Numbered from the stretch's first letter, positions 32,331 through 42,311 are shown. The stretch is DNA of 64,000 nucleotides from Emiliania huxleyi CCMP1516 (GCF_000372725.1 NW_005196310.1:121325-185324), one strand, 5' to 3'. Numbers and translations are program-made. The notes: generated by a model not told the origin, from the sequence alone.

Positions 32331-32732
32331 GTCCTTCTCGCCGTCAGCCGAGGCGCACCGCCTGGTCTTCCACCACCGTCTCAACCTCTCCATCAGGCTC
32401 GTGGGGCACACGGCCTCCTCTCGTCGATTCGCCGACTGCTCGGCCGGCGTCGTGCACCCGACCCACCAAGTCTGCTGCAACGCTACTTGCGGGCTGTGCG
32501 GCGGACACGGCTGCTCCGGTCGCCCTGGCGGGCCACGCCAGTGCTGCATGCCCGCTATTTTGCGCACGGGTCGGGTCTGCGATCGACGTGGCTTGCAGCC
32601 TGCGGGGCACCAGCATGACGACATCCGAGGCAGGCCTCGCTGCCGCCGACAGCAGTCGAGGTTCCGGCTCAGATCCCAAACTCCAAACAAGCGCGCGCCG
32701 CGCGCATCGCCTTCGATTCCAGTCGCGCACGC

Positions 32733-34061
32733 ATGGCCGAGGCCAACGCCTCCGCCGTCCACGGCAACCGTGGTGACGGCAGCAATACACCCTTGCGGCG
32801 TCATGCTTGTCGCTTGAGGCTCTTTGTGTATAGGGAACTGTTGCACCACCTGCGATTTCAGCAGCGCACAGGTCACATTTTTGGCACCTCCAACGTCCGG
32901 GTGAGCGCAGACGCAACAGCACGAAATATCTCATGCCTTGAGGCGCACTGCAACTACGGCTCGTTTGGATACAACAATATCCGCCAATACACAGCCGAAG
33001 TTCCCATCTACCATCGCCTCATGGAGACGTGCCAGCACACAACCGATCCAAACAACGCAGATCTATTCCTGGTGCCATTCTTCTTTGGCACCATGATGAC
33101 GCTGGGATGGCAGGTGAAGAACATGCCTGGCAACGAGCGTTGCATGCACCGCGAGATGATGCGCTCCGCAATCGCAATCGGAAAGAACCTGACGCATCTC
33201 AACAACCAGACCGCCTCGCGGCACCTCTTCTTGTTTAGCTGCGACAGCCAGTTCGTCGGCGTTGGGCTCAACCCGCTGATGAGCTCTTCCATTGTGCTGC
33301 ACCTCGGCGACGACGATTACAGCGGCAGCGTGCATGACCTGCGGCTGGCAGCCAATCGAGATAAACATCGTTTGCGGCATGGCCTGACCGTGCCGCACCG
33401 TGTGTCACAGTGGCTGCCATTTGGCTTCAAGGCGCCCGCCGTTGGTCCGCGTCGTTTGTTGGCCTCAATGAACGCGAATATGAAGCGCGCCGGAGTGCGC
33501 GGCGAGATCGCCGGCAAGCTTCGAGCGGCCAGCAAGCTCGTTAATGTGCCAGACGACCGCGTACTGATCACGGAGCACATGAACGGGCCAGCTGAGGCCG
33601 CCCAGATTGCACTGTCGTCGACGTTTTGCCTATGCCCGACCGGCGACAGCAAGGGTTTCACCGCTCGCTTCTACTTTGCGCTGCTCCATGGTTGCCTACC
33701 TGTGCGCGTGGACGGCTACCGTCGCGACGAGCGCGTCGCGCCACCGGCGTATCCGTTCCCGCTCCTCATCAATTGGAGCAAGATTGTCGTCGACGTGCCG
33801 CCCAAAGACGCGTCGACGCGCTTAGCCGAGCTGCTGCAGATGCCGTCACGCGAGATAGAGGAGCGGCAAAGCTACCTGCGCCACGTTGCTCACTTTCTCG
33901 TCTACGACAGCCGGGAGCACGCACACCACGATGCCCCGGCCGCTCTCATCCATGCGCTCGAGACCAAGGTGCTGCCGCCGCGTGGCTCTGGGTCGCAACG
34001 AGGAGTGGCACGCAGCAAGCTCGCTACAGATGTGGCTGTGGTTGTACGTATACGGCTTTAG
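32733..34061 (+). CDS. Exostosin-family glycosyltransferase (GT47)
   Basis: Single exon of 442 residues, start ATG at 32733. The pattern fits the exostosin family: an early RLFVYREL strand, EVPIYHRLMETCQHTTDPNNADLFLVPFF (the typical step of a family member reaching the ADLFLVPF motif), HLFLFSCDSQF, a basic QWLPFGFKAP segment, then the C-terminal nucleotide-sugar part FCLCPTGDSKGFTARFYFALLHGCLPVRVDG and PLLINWSKIVVDVP. These enzymes add sugars to cell-surface or wall polysaccharides in the Golgi. No clear membrane anchor is seen at the N-terminus, so a 5' exon could be missing. Lower GC than its neighbours. Confidence 0.85.
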   Translation: MAEANASAVHGNRGDGSNTPLRRHACRLRLFVYRELLHHLRFQQRTGHIFGTSNVRVSADATARNISCLEAHCNYGSFGYNNIRQYTAEVPIYHRLMETCQHTTDPNNADLFLVPFFFGTMMTLGWQVKNMPGNERCMHREMMRSAIAIGKNLTHLNNQTASRHLFLFSCDSQFVGVGLNPLMSSSIVLHLGDDDYSGSVHDLRLAANRDKHRLRHGLTVPHRVSQWLPFGFKAPAVGPRRLLASMNANMKRAGVRGEIAGKLRAASKLVNVPDDRVLITEHMNGPAEAAQIALSSTFCLCPTGDSKGFTARFYFALLHGCLPVRVDGYRRDERVAPPAYPFPLLINWSKIVVDVPPKDASTRLAELLQMPSREIEERQSYLRHVAHFLVYDSREHAHHDAPAALIHALETKVLPPRGSGSQRGVARSKLATDVAVVVRIRL

Positions 34062-34281
34062 AGACGACCGACACACACACAGAGACGAGCTAGGCCGGTG
34101 CGGTCACGCGGAGTGTGTGTATACACAAAATAACAATATCGGAATAACAATAACACACAGAGACCGCTGCTCGTGACACACTGAGACGTGACTCCGCGCG
34201 CGGCCCCAGCCGCCCGGCCGGCCTGGCTGCCAAAAGCTCAAACATGCGGTGCTGCTCCGCTCGCGTCGTCCTGCTCTCACC
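34062..34281. other. Intergenic between convergent genes
   Basis: Short A/T-richer gap between the exostosin gene and the minus-strand CobW fragment, with CACACACA and ATAACAATA runs. Probably shared 3' untranslated DNA. Confidence 0.4.
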
Positions 34282-34980
34282 TCACAGCGCCGCGAAGCCC
34301 CCCTCCAGCACCTGCTCAATCCCTCGTGTCCTCCCGATGAAGATCAGCCGCGAGCGGCGCTCAGCCGCCACCTGTGCCTCGACGGCATCCGCGGCCATGC
34401 GCTCGCACTCGACGTGGCACCGCGGTCGGCTCGCGCACGCCGTCTCAAAGAAGAGCATGCCCTTGCACCGGTACAGCCGCTTGCCGTACTGCGCAAACAC
34501 GCCCTCGATCCAATCGTGGAAGCTCAGCTCGTCCAGATCGCATGCCGCCTCGAGGCCCACGGATCCAAAGAGCGCGTGCACGTGGCTCGCTGCTGCCGTC
34601 TCCCATTCGGCTGCGAGTCTCGGCATCGGCGGTGGCGGGCGCGAGGGCGGGCGGCGCGCAAACGCAAACGCGGCGCTGCCGGGCGCGGCTGCTGCGGGCG
34701 CGCGCTCTCGCGGGCGCCGTTACTATTCTCGCGGTCCTCCAGGAAGCGTGCGTCCACGGCGAGCGCTCGCTGCAACGAGAAGGCGTGCTGATTCAGGAGG
34801 GAGCCGACGTCGGCCACCTGCGCGCGACGCGTCGGCAGCACGCGCGCGGTGCGGTTGAGGCAACGCACGAGCTGCACCGCCACGCCCAGCGCCTCCTCAC
34901 TCACGAGGTCCGCCTTGTTCATCAGGATCACGTCCGCGAGGCATAGCTGCTCGCACAGCAGCCGACCCGCCGCCGTACGC
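34282..34980 (-). CDS. CobW/COG0523 GTPase, C-terminal part
   Basis: The G3E/COG0523 family are metal-chaperone GTPases. Two exons are clear on the minus strand. The upstream one (to 34724) has LADVILMNKADLVSEEALG (G4 motif NKAD) and LLNQHAFSLQRALAVDARFL. After a 113-nt GT-AG intron (34611-34723) follows the CobW C-terminal domain: HVHALFGSVGLEAACDLDEL, FHDWIEGVFAQYGKRLYRCKGML, RRSRLIFIGRTRGIEQVLEGGF. The Walker A GxxGxGK(T) and the metal-site CxCC region are not found upstream to 35400, so the front is missing, lies in unseen exons, or has been lost. A short AGC run (35019-35045) lies where coding signal fades. Confidence 0.65.
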
Positions 34981-35018
34981 AGACGCCGATCGTGCGCGCG
35001 GCGCTGGCGCGCAGCAAG

Positions 35019-35045
35019 AGCAGCAGCAGCAGCAGCAGCAGCAAT
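35019..35045. repeat. AGC trinucleotide run
   Basis: About nine AGC/GCA units just upstream of the recognisable CobW exon. Confidence 0.85.
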
Positions 35046-35279
35046 GGCAGCCGCAATAGCAATGACGGCAGTGTGATGCGCCTCTTCGCGTCGTGCTGGG
35101 GCCCACCAGCTTGGATGACGACGCGGAACAGCACGCTCAACGCGACGCTGCGCGATCGGCCGGGCGCGCGTGAGTTGAAACCGATGTGGCGAGTCGACCG
35201 CCAGTCCGCACGATGGCACTCTCTGCGACCGCGGGGGCTGCACGGCGAGGGCAGCAGCGGCGCGCGCGAGGCGGCAGCG

Positions 35280-35308
35280 AAATCGGGTCCGAAGTCCGGA
35301 CCCGATTT
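35280..35308. other. Perfect 12-bp inverted repeat
   Basis: AAATCGGGTCCG, five bases, then its exact complement. It could form a tight hairpin. No gene is assigned next to it, and function is unknown. Confidence 0.8.
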
Positions 35309-35459
35309 GGGGTGTGGACACCTTTCCCCCGGGTTATTTGGGAGGCGGCGGGTTCCCGCGGGCTGCCTTCCCACGAGCTACTCGTCGCCCTGAATGGTTG
35401 CCCAGGTTACTCAGGACACGATCGCGCCGTGAACACAACTAACTGACGGATCCGCTCCT

Positions 35460-35498
35460 GACAGTCGCACGCGCCGTGCTGTGGCGCGTGCGACTGTC
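35460..35498. other. Perfect 16-bp inverted repeat with 7-nt loop
   Basis: GACAGTCGCACGCGCC, GTGCTGT, then the exact complement of the first arm. The stem is long, GC-rich and has no mismatch. It lies between the CobW fragment and the PPR gene, in DNA with no coding signal. A small structured RNA, a mobile-element end or a chance relic are all possible. Confidence 0.75.
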
Positions 35499-35968
35499 TT
35501 TGTTTGAAGTCAAAAGTCGAATCAGAGCGGTGTCGGCGTTGTCCTGAGTTTTCTCCCCCGGACCGCCCGTCCGGCACCGCTCCGGGACGCATGCCGGCGA
35601 AGCACCATCAAGCTGCTGTACGGCCCCAGCATCGCCTCCCCTGGCTTAGCTAGAGTGAGAGATAGTGTGCACACGGTCTGTCTCTACAATATACTCACTG
35701 ACACTCCACCTCCCAGAGCTCATCCCGGTACGCCACGGCCATCCTTGGCCTCAGGAGGGCCCCCGGCCGCGGCGCGGTGCGGCGGCGTCACAAATCCGAC
35801 CACAGAGCACCGGGACGCGGTCGGGCGATCTAAGGCCCAACTAGGCGTATGCATTGCCCATCCAGGGCTATCACCTGGACCCATCAACAGGCGCCTGCGG
35901 CGCCGTGGTCACGAGGTGTTGTTCACACCTGGGCAAGCATTCATGCACCACAGTAGCCACACTTTCCT
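35499..35968. other. Intergenic; upstream of the PPR gene
   Basis: No gene seen. Mixed composition, with frames that are short and not gene-like. Confidence 0.4.
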
Positions 35969-37621
35969 ATGCCCCGCCCCGTTCCGATCGCCGCGCCTGG
36001 ACTGCCGCCCGGCCTTCGGCAGCGCGCCATCGCGCTCCGACAGCGCGTCCGCGCCGAGGCGCGGGCTCGTCCGCGCGGCTCGCGCCGCGGGATGGAGCGG
36101 GTGGCCGCAGGCGCCCTCGGCCGTGCTCAATCCGACCCGCCCCTACGAGAGTGGGACGTGGAGGGTGCTCCGACACCTCCAGGGCAGCCGGGTGCGGCGC
36201 GCTCGGGTGTCCCTCCCGCGCCGGCCGACGCGCTGCACGCTCTTGTCGCGCTGCAGTGTGCCGCGGGCAACTGGAGGACGGCACGCCGCGCGCTGAAGGA
36301 GGCGGCGGCGGAGGGGATAGCGGCGAGGGAGGCGTCCTGGCGCGCCGTCCTCCACGCGTGCGCGCGGTGCGGCGCCGCATCGGCCGCCGAGGAGATCTTT
36401 CACGCGCTTCCGCGCCGCTCCGTCGCCGACTTCAACGCGATGCTCAACTTGTACGCCCGGCCGCTGGGCGCTGGTGGTGGTGGTGGTGGTGGTGGTGGTG
36501 GTGGTGGAGCAGGATTGGGAGGCGGAGGGGGTGACGGCGGCGCCGGCGGGAGCGGCATCAGCGGCGTGGCGGGCTCGCTCTTGCTCACTCCTGAGGAGGG
36601 GGCGGAGGAGGTGGGAGTAGGTGCGGGAGAGGCGGTGGCAGCGGTGGAGGCGGTGGAGGCGGGGTCGGCGGCGGAGTCGGCGGCGGTGGAGGCGGGGTTG
36701 GCGGCGGAGTCGGCGGCGGTGTCGGCGGCGGGAGCAAAGATGAACACAGAGGCGGGCGTAGAGGCTGGCGCAGAGGCTGGCGCAGAGGCGGGCGCAGAGG
36801 CTACCGCCAGACTCAGAAGCGGCGGGGCGGTGCAGGAGTACCTGCGACTGCTTCGGGCGGCGGAGGAGAAACAGGTCGGCGGCGAGAGGGGCGGCGACGG
36901 GAGGGGCGGCGTTGGGACCCGCGCCGAGGGCGAGGCGGCGGCGGCGGCGGGCGGTGGAGGGGCGGCGGCGGGTAGTCGCGTCAAGGCGACGCTAGCCCGG
37001 GAGGGGTAGGGGAGGGGGGGGGCGTGCTGTGTAGAGCGCGGCCTTCACCGCCGGTGGCTGTGGCTCTCTGACTCAGGCGACGCTTTCCCGGATGGAGAGG
37101 GAGGGCGTGTGCTGGGACGGCGGCACATACGCGGCTCTGGCGACACTGCACCGCTCCGACCCGAGGCGAGGCCGAGCCGAGAGGAGCCGAGATCAGCCGA
37201 GATCAGCCGAGATCAGCCGAGATGTGCCGAGATCGCGAGGCTGTGCACCGCACCGACCCGAGACGGGGAGACGCGACCTCGGCACATCTCGCCACATCTC
37301 GCCACATCTCGCCACATCTCGCCACATCTCGCCACATCTCGCCACATCTCGCCTAGGCGCGTCCTCTTCCTCCTCGAGGAGATGCGCGCTGCTGGGCTGC
37401 CTCCAAGCCTCCCCTTCCACACGGCGGCGGCGTGCGCGATGTGGAACTGCCGCCAGCTCCCCCTCGCGCGCTGGCTGGGCGAGGAGATGGCGGCGGCGCG
37501 CCTGCCTCCCGACGAGGACTTCTTCGGCCAGCAGGCGCGGCACGCGGCGAGGGCGGGCTACTACGCCGAGGCGGACGCACTGCACCGGATTGGGCGCGGC
37601 CTTGCCGCGCCGCGAATATAG
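35969..37621 (+). CDS. PPR-repeat protein, probably organellar
   Basis: Pentatricopeptide-repeat proteins bind organelle RNA. Three exons (35969-36985, 37077-37165, 37357-37621) give 456 residues in phase. The N-terminus is rich in Arg, Ala and Pro with few acids up to about residue 50, as in transit peptides. Helical repeats show ALHALVALQCAAGNWRTARR, SWRAVLHACARCGAASAAEE, DFNAMLNLYAR, then VCWDGGTYAALATLHR, RVLFLLEEMRAAGLPPS and FHTAAACAMWNCRQLPLARW. A poly-Gly stretch and a long Ala/Glu-rich low-complexity insert (36470-36830) split the array. Both introns need GC donors. Intron 1 starts with GCGACGCTAGCCCGGG and the next exon with GCGACGCTTTCCCGGA, a clear duplication. Confidence 0.75.
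37178..37350. repeat. Opposed GAGAT / ATCTC minisatellites in a PPR intron
   Basis: Within the intron 37166-37356, four to six units of GAGATCAGCC (37178-37235) face seven units of GCCACATCTC (37281-37351). The two arrays are roughly complementary, so the intron RNA could fold into a long imperfect hairpin. Confidence 0.85.
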
Positions 37622-37915
37622 TGTCCGTCTCACCTCTCTGAAACGTGTCGTGTCGTATAAAAAAAATTGCGTTTTACTCGTGTCGTGTCGTATAGTACTG
37701 TCGACGCGCGTGTGCGTCTGACTGACCATCTGTGCACTGTCGTGTGCAGAAAGCGGATAGCGCCCCGGTGCGCCGGTGCACACGCACGCTAACGAGGGAA
37801 AATAGAGCGAGCGCCCTTTACCAAGTGAAAGACAGCATGCCCCCGCGCGCCCCCCCACAGGGATATTCCCTGCCAGGGTGCCACACTCTGTCTCTTAACT
37901 CTGTCTCTCTAGACT
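37622..37915. other. Intergenic between convergent genes
   Basis: No gene seen. It holds repeated GTCGTGTCGTAT words (37646-37695) and serves as 3' flank for both the PPR gene and the ATP-grasp gene. Confidence 0.4.
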
Positions 37916-40203
37916 CTACGCCGGAGGCATCTGTATCCCCGCTGGCGGCTGCGCGTGCGGAGCCGGTGGCGCGGGGCCACAGAGGAGCTCGACGAGGTAC
38001 TCTCCGTACGCCTCGGCGAGCGGCTCGATAGTCTCGTCGGGCGCCTCGTCCCAATCCACGTAGTAGCCCGGGTGTATCTCGACCTCGTTGATGAAGTACG
38101 CCTCCTCGCCCGAGAGCGGCGCCTCTGCCTGCGCCGCCATCGCCGCGCGCAGCCGGCGCTCCGGCGACTCGGCGCGGCCTGCGCGCAGCTGCAGCGAGCG
38201 CTTGAGCGATCGCGGCGACGGCGGGGGCGCCTCGCGCCCTCGCGCCTCGCCCTCGCCCTCCTCGCCTCCGCTGCCGTCGCCTCCGCCCCCGCCCCCGCCT
38301 CCCTCGCCTCCGCTGCCGCCGCCGCCGCCCCTATCGCCGCCGCCCTCCTCGCCTCCGCTGCCGCCGCCTCCGCCCTGCGTGCGCTGCGCTGGCCCCTGCG
38401 GCCTGCCGACGCACCAGTCGACGCGGAGGAGGATCTTTGGGTCGAGAGGCCCGTCGGGAGGGAGCGCCTATGCGTGGCTGCTAGATGGCTTCGCTGGTTG
38501 AGGAGGAGGGCTTGAGCGGCCCGGCGGGAGGGGGGGCGGTGCGTCGAGGACACGGCGCGACTCGCGCAGCAGAGGCGCAAAGTACGCAAACAGCGCCGGG
38601 TCGGAGGCTGGCCTCGCCACCCTCGCCACCACCGACTCCTTCCCGTAGACGAGGGCCGCGTAGAAGGGCTGTCGGCGCAGGAAGTAGAGCTTCACCTCGT
38701 AGTGCATCGCCACGGACGGCACCTACGAATGACTCAAGACCCGATCCAACAGGGAGTGCAGCTCGGCCTCTGCATCGCCACGGACGGCACCTACGAATGA
38801 CTCAAGACTCGATCCAACAGGGAGTGCAGCTCGGCCTCTGCATCGCCACGGACGGCACCTACGAATGACTCAAGACCCGATCCAACAGGGAGTGCAGCTC
38901 GGCCTCTGCATCGCCACGGACGGCACCTACGAATGACTCAAGACTCGATCCAACAGGGAGTGCAGCTCGGCCTCTGCATCGCCACGGACGGCACCTACGA
39001 ATGACTCAAGACTCGATCCAACAGCGAGTGCAGCTCGGCCTCTGCATCGCCACGGACGGCACCTACGAATGACTCAAGACTCGATCCAACAGCGAGTGCA
39101 GCTCGGCCTCTGCATCGCCACGGACGGCACCTACGAATGACTCAAGACTCGATCCAACAGCGAGTGCAGCTCGGCCTCTGCATCGCCACGGACGGCACCA
39201 GCGGCTGCAGCAGCACGTGAGGCCGCCCATCCGACAAGCCGACCGTCTCGAGGTAGCGCTGGAAAGGGTAGCGGCGCCGCCCGGCCTCTCCGCCGCCGCC
39301 CTCCCCCTCGCCCCGCCCGCGCGACGCCCGAACTGCACGGCGTGTGGGCGGGCGGCGGGCGGGCGGCGGGGCGGCCGCAGTCCCGCCGGTCAGCTGCGGC
39401 AGCTCGCACCCGCACGTGAGGACCGCGGCGAGGCGGAGGGAGGACAGCAGCGGCAGCGACGGACCCTCCTCTTCCTCCGCCACCTCCGCCACCGCCGCCT
39501 CGCCCTCCGCCGCCGCCTCGCCGCCGCCCAGCCAGAAGGCGACGCCGTACCCGCCGTCGGCGTTGGAGGGCTTGCTCACCAGCTGGAAGGGCGCGTAGCG
39601 GCGCGAGGCGGGTGAGGGGCGCCCGCCCTCCCGGGTGGAGAGCAGGCCGAGCTCGGAGAGCGAGGAGCGCAGCGCAGCCTCGAGAGCAACCGGGTCCGCC
39701 CGGCTGCCGCCCGCGCTGCCGTCAGTGGCGGAGGAGGTCGCCGGCTCGGTGAGCGCCGCCTGGCCCAGGAGGCGAGTTGGGCAGACGGGGAGGCCGGTCC
39801 GCTCGAGGAGGAGGAGGTAGTCCGCCTTGGAGGAGACGAGCTGCTTGAAGGCAGCGGAAGGGTACACCTTGGTCCCGCGTGCCTCGAGCTCGCGCAGCGC
39901 GTCAAAGAAGCGAGCGTACCACGCAAATGACGTCTGAGTGAGGTACGAGATGACGACGACGGCCTCGGCGTTGCTCCGCAGCAGCTCCTCCGGCGTTCGG
40001 GCCACGCACACCTCCAGCTCCGCGAACCGCTCACCGACGCACGCAACGATCGCCTCGTCCGACTGGCGGCCGGCCCAGCGCGAGGCGGCGGGCGGCGGCG
40101 CGGCGGCCCCCGAGGTGCGGGCGCGGCGGCGCCGCTCGGCGAGGCGCGGGTCGAGGACGACGTCGTCGTCCGCACCGATGAGGAAGATCACCTTGCGGGC
40201 CAT
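37916..40203 (-). CDS. ATP-grasp-like protein
   Basis: Probable ATP-dependent ligase or kinase of the ATP-grasp fold; substrate unknown. Minus-strand exons 40203-39199, 38722-38543 and 38467-37916 give 578 residues in phase. The start MARKVIFLIGADDDVVLD is a Rossmann-like strand. VYPSAAFKQLVSSKADYLLLLERTGLPVCPT is the usual pre-ATP-grasp step; FQLVSKPSNADGGYGVAF matches the lysine-bearing strand and glycine loop; VLLQPLVPSVAM then HYEVKLYFLRRQPFYAALVYGKE is the central sheet; YFINEVEIHPGYYVDW would hold the metal-binding acid and Asn. A Gly/Glu-rich insert (38230-38370) and a Glu/Ala-rich loop are low complexity. Intron 1 is seven tandem 68-nt units (GT-AG); intron 2 (38468-38542) is GC-AG. 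Confidence 0.75.
38723..39198 (-). repeat. Intron made of seven 68-bp tandem units
   Basis: The whole 476-nt intron 1 of the ATP-grasp gene is 7 x 68 bp. On the minus strand each unit starts GTGCCGTCCGTGGCGATGCA and ends CATTCGTAG, so each is a complete GT-to-AG unit. The next exon begins with the same 20 nt. Units differ at only two sites (GACTC/GACCC and CAGGG/CAGCG on the plus strand). Retaining any single unit would shift the frame (68 is not a multiple of 3). Confidence 0.95.
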
Positions 40204-40239
40204 ACACACGGTGGGGCTTCACGCACAGATGGCGGGAAT

Positions 40240-40888
40240 TCGTGATACCGTTGCCCCGTGGGGGTGCGACTTCCTTCTCGAGGTTCTCGAGAATTACCCG
40301 AGTAGTTTCTCGCTGCTTGTAGACGCCCCGTGGCAGAAACTTCGCCTCGCCCGCGGCAGCCTGCTCGACGAGAGTGGGCGCAATCACCGACAAGTAGAGC
40401 CCGTGCCTGCGCTGTATCGCCGTCAGGAACATCGCCGACACCATCTTCGTGTGGTAGAGCCCATCAGGGCGCATGTCGAGCCATCCAGCAGCGCCGAACT
40501 GGGAGATCGAGATGTAGCGAGTCGCCTCCCTGGAACTGATCGCCTCCGACTGCGGCGTGTTTTTGTCAATCTCCTCGCACGCCGCCAGGCACGCGATCCA
40601 CGCTTCGTGGGCCCCGACAGCAGCGAGCGTGCCCTGTTTCGGGACTGGAGAGGTGCTGTGCTGCGTGAAGAGGTCGCCAATAGGCGGGATGCGCTGCGCC
40701 GACGGCAGCATGGACGGACAGAAGCGGCCAAGCTCGTACGTGTGGCATAGGCCAAACTCCTTGTCTCGTGCGCGCACCGCGTAGACGCGCGCGACATCGC
40801 CACGCCGTTGGCTGATGTCATTGTAATGCCGCGCAAAGTGCTGCAGCATCGGCACTGTCTCATCCCCTGCCACCGGGGAGAGGGGCAT
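40240..40888 (-). CDS. Unknown ORF upstream of the ATP-grasp gene
   Basis: From an ATG at 40888 the minus strand encodes MLQHFARHYNDISQRRGDV, ARDKEFGLCHTYELGRFCPS, AHEAWIACLAACEEIDKN, FGAAGWLDMRPDGLYHTKM, SAMFLTAIQRRHGLYLSVIAP. This is clearly protein-like with lower GC than the neighbours, but I recognise no domain. The frame stays open past 40240 into the antisense-shifted reading of the ATP-grasp exon, where it is probably a shadow. It could be a mobile-element piece or a small gene on its own. Confidence 0.4.
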
Positions 40889-41051
40889 GCCCCGCAGTGC
40901 GACGGTGTCACACCTTCTTCACGTGGCCGCATCGTCCGACGGCGAGATGTCAAGCGGGCGATCGTCGGTGTCGTCTCCCCGCTCGTCGTCGCCGATGTCC
41001 GTCATGTCACGCTCGAGCGCCCCGCACGGCACAAAAAAGAAACGCAGCGCC

Positions 41052-42243
41052 ATGGCCTCCCACCGCATCGGCGCGCGCGTCGCGGGCCTCTCGCCAGCGC
41101 AGCTGTGCGCCATCATCGAGGCGCAGGCGGGCGCGAGCGACGCCGCGCTGCGCGTGGCGGAGGAGCACGCCGCACGGCTCGTGGAGCAGCCCGAGTGGGT
41201 CCTCTCCGAGGTCCTCCTCTCGCCGGACCTCGCCCCGCACATCCTCGCCCAGCTGCCGACCAAGGCGCACGCCGTCAAGGGGACGTGCCGCGCGTGGCGC
41301 CGCGGCTGGAAGGAGACGCTGAAGAAGCGCGAGCGGCCGCGCCTGGTCGTGTTCGGCGGCCACGACAGCGACTACGAGTTCCTCGACTCGCTGGAGCGGT
41401 ACGACCCGGCAACGAATGAGTGGGAGCGGGAGGCTGTCGCGCCGATGCCTTCGGCACGAAACTATGTCGGCGCGGCGGTGCTCGATGGCAAGCTCTACGC
41501 GGCGGGCGGCCAAGTTGCGGTAGACGATGGCGAGGACGACGAGGAGGACGGCGCAACTTCCAACCTGGTGGAGCGGGGGGGGGGGGGGGGGGTACGACTT
41601 TGAAACGAAAGCGTGGGAGGCTGTGGCGCCGATGGCGGTCGAGCGGTTTGTTCACGCCATGGCGGTGCTCGACGGCAAGCTGTACACTGTGGGAGGCGAT
41701 GACGACGACGGCCTCCTCAGCTCCGTGGAGCGGTACGACCCGGCTGCGAACGCGTGGGAGGCGGTGGCGCCGATGGCGACAGCACGCGAGAATCACGCCG
41801 TGGCGGTGCTCGATGGCAAGCTGTACGCTGTGGGCGGGTACGGCGGTGGCATCCTCAGCTCGGTCGAGCGGTACGACCCGGCCTTGGACGCCTGGGAGGA
41901 GGTGGCGCCGATGGCGGAGGCTCGGAGCAGGCTCGCCGTGGCGGTGCTCGACGGCAAGCTGTACGCTGCGGGCGGGCGTGGTCACGACGGCATACGGCTC
42001 AGCTCGGTGGAGCGGTACGATCCCGTGACGAACGCGTGGGAGGCAGTGGCGCCGATGACTACAGTGAGGATGATGCTGGCCGCGGCGGCGCTCGACGGCA
42101 AGTTGTATGCTGTTGGCGGGCACAACGGCGCCTCGACCCTCAGCTCGGTCGAGCGGTATGATCCGACAACCAATGTCTGGGAGGCGGTAGAGACGCCGAT
42201 GGCGTCGGCGCGGATGGATGGTTTCGCTGTCTCCTTGATGTAG
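41052..42243 (+). CDS. F-box/kelch-repeat protein, copy 4, with G18 tract
   Basis: Fourth paralogue: ATG at 41052, the same N-terminal helices, F-box-like segment and kelch repeats, with the family stop at 42241-42243. In the second repeat the family VERYD codons are interrupted by a run of 18 G (41575-41592) where relatives have two. The 16 extra bases shift the frame, so the first reading ends soon after (VERGGGGGVRL) while repeats continue in frame 41593-42243. Tracts of 17 or 20 G would keep the frame. Either the allele is off or the tract length is misread or variable. Otherwise the repeats are intact. Confidence 0.75.
41575..41592 (+). repeat. Poly-G tract in coding sequence
   Basis: Eighteen consecutive G within the second kelch repeat of copy 4. 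Paralogues carry GG at this point. Confidence 0.9.
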
Positions 42244-42311
42244 TCCTTGTCGAGGTGCGAGAGGTGCACGGTGGAGAGAGATTGTTGCGAGGTGGTGGCT
42301 GTACGAGCGGT

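Noticed and set aside
36472-36830. Separate gene in the Gly/Ala/Glu-rich stretch
   Set aside because: It is a low-complexity insert in the PPR frame, flanked by PPR helices on both sides.
38723-39198. CRISPR-like array of regularly spaced repeats
   Set aside because: The 68-bp units are contiguous and nearly identical over their full length, with no variable spacers, and they sit exactly between two exons of one gene.
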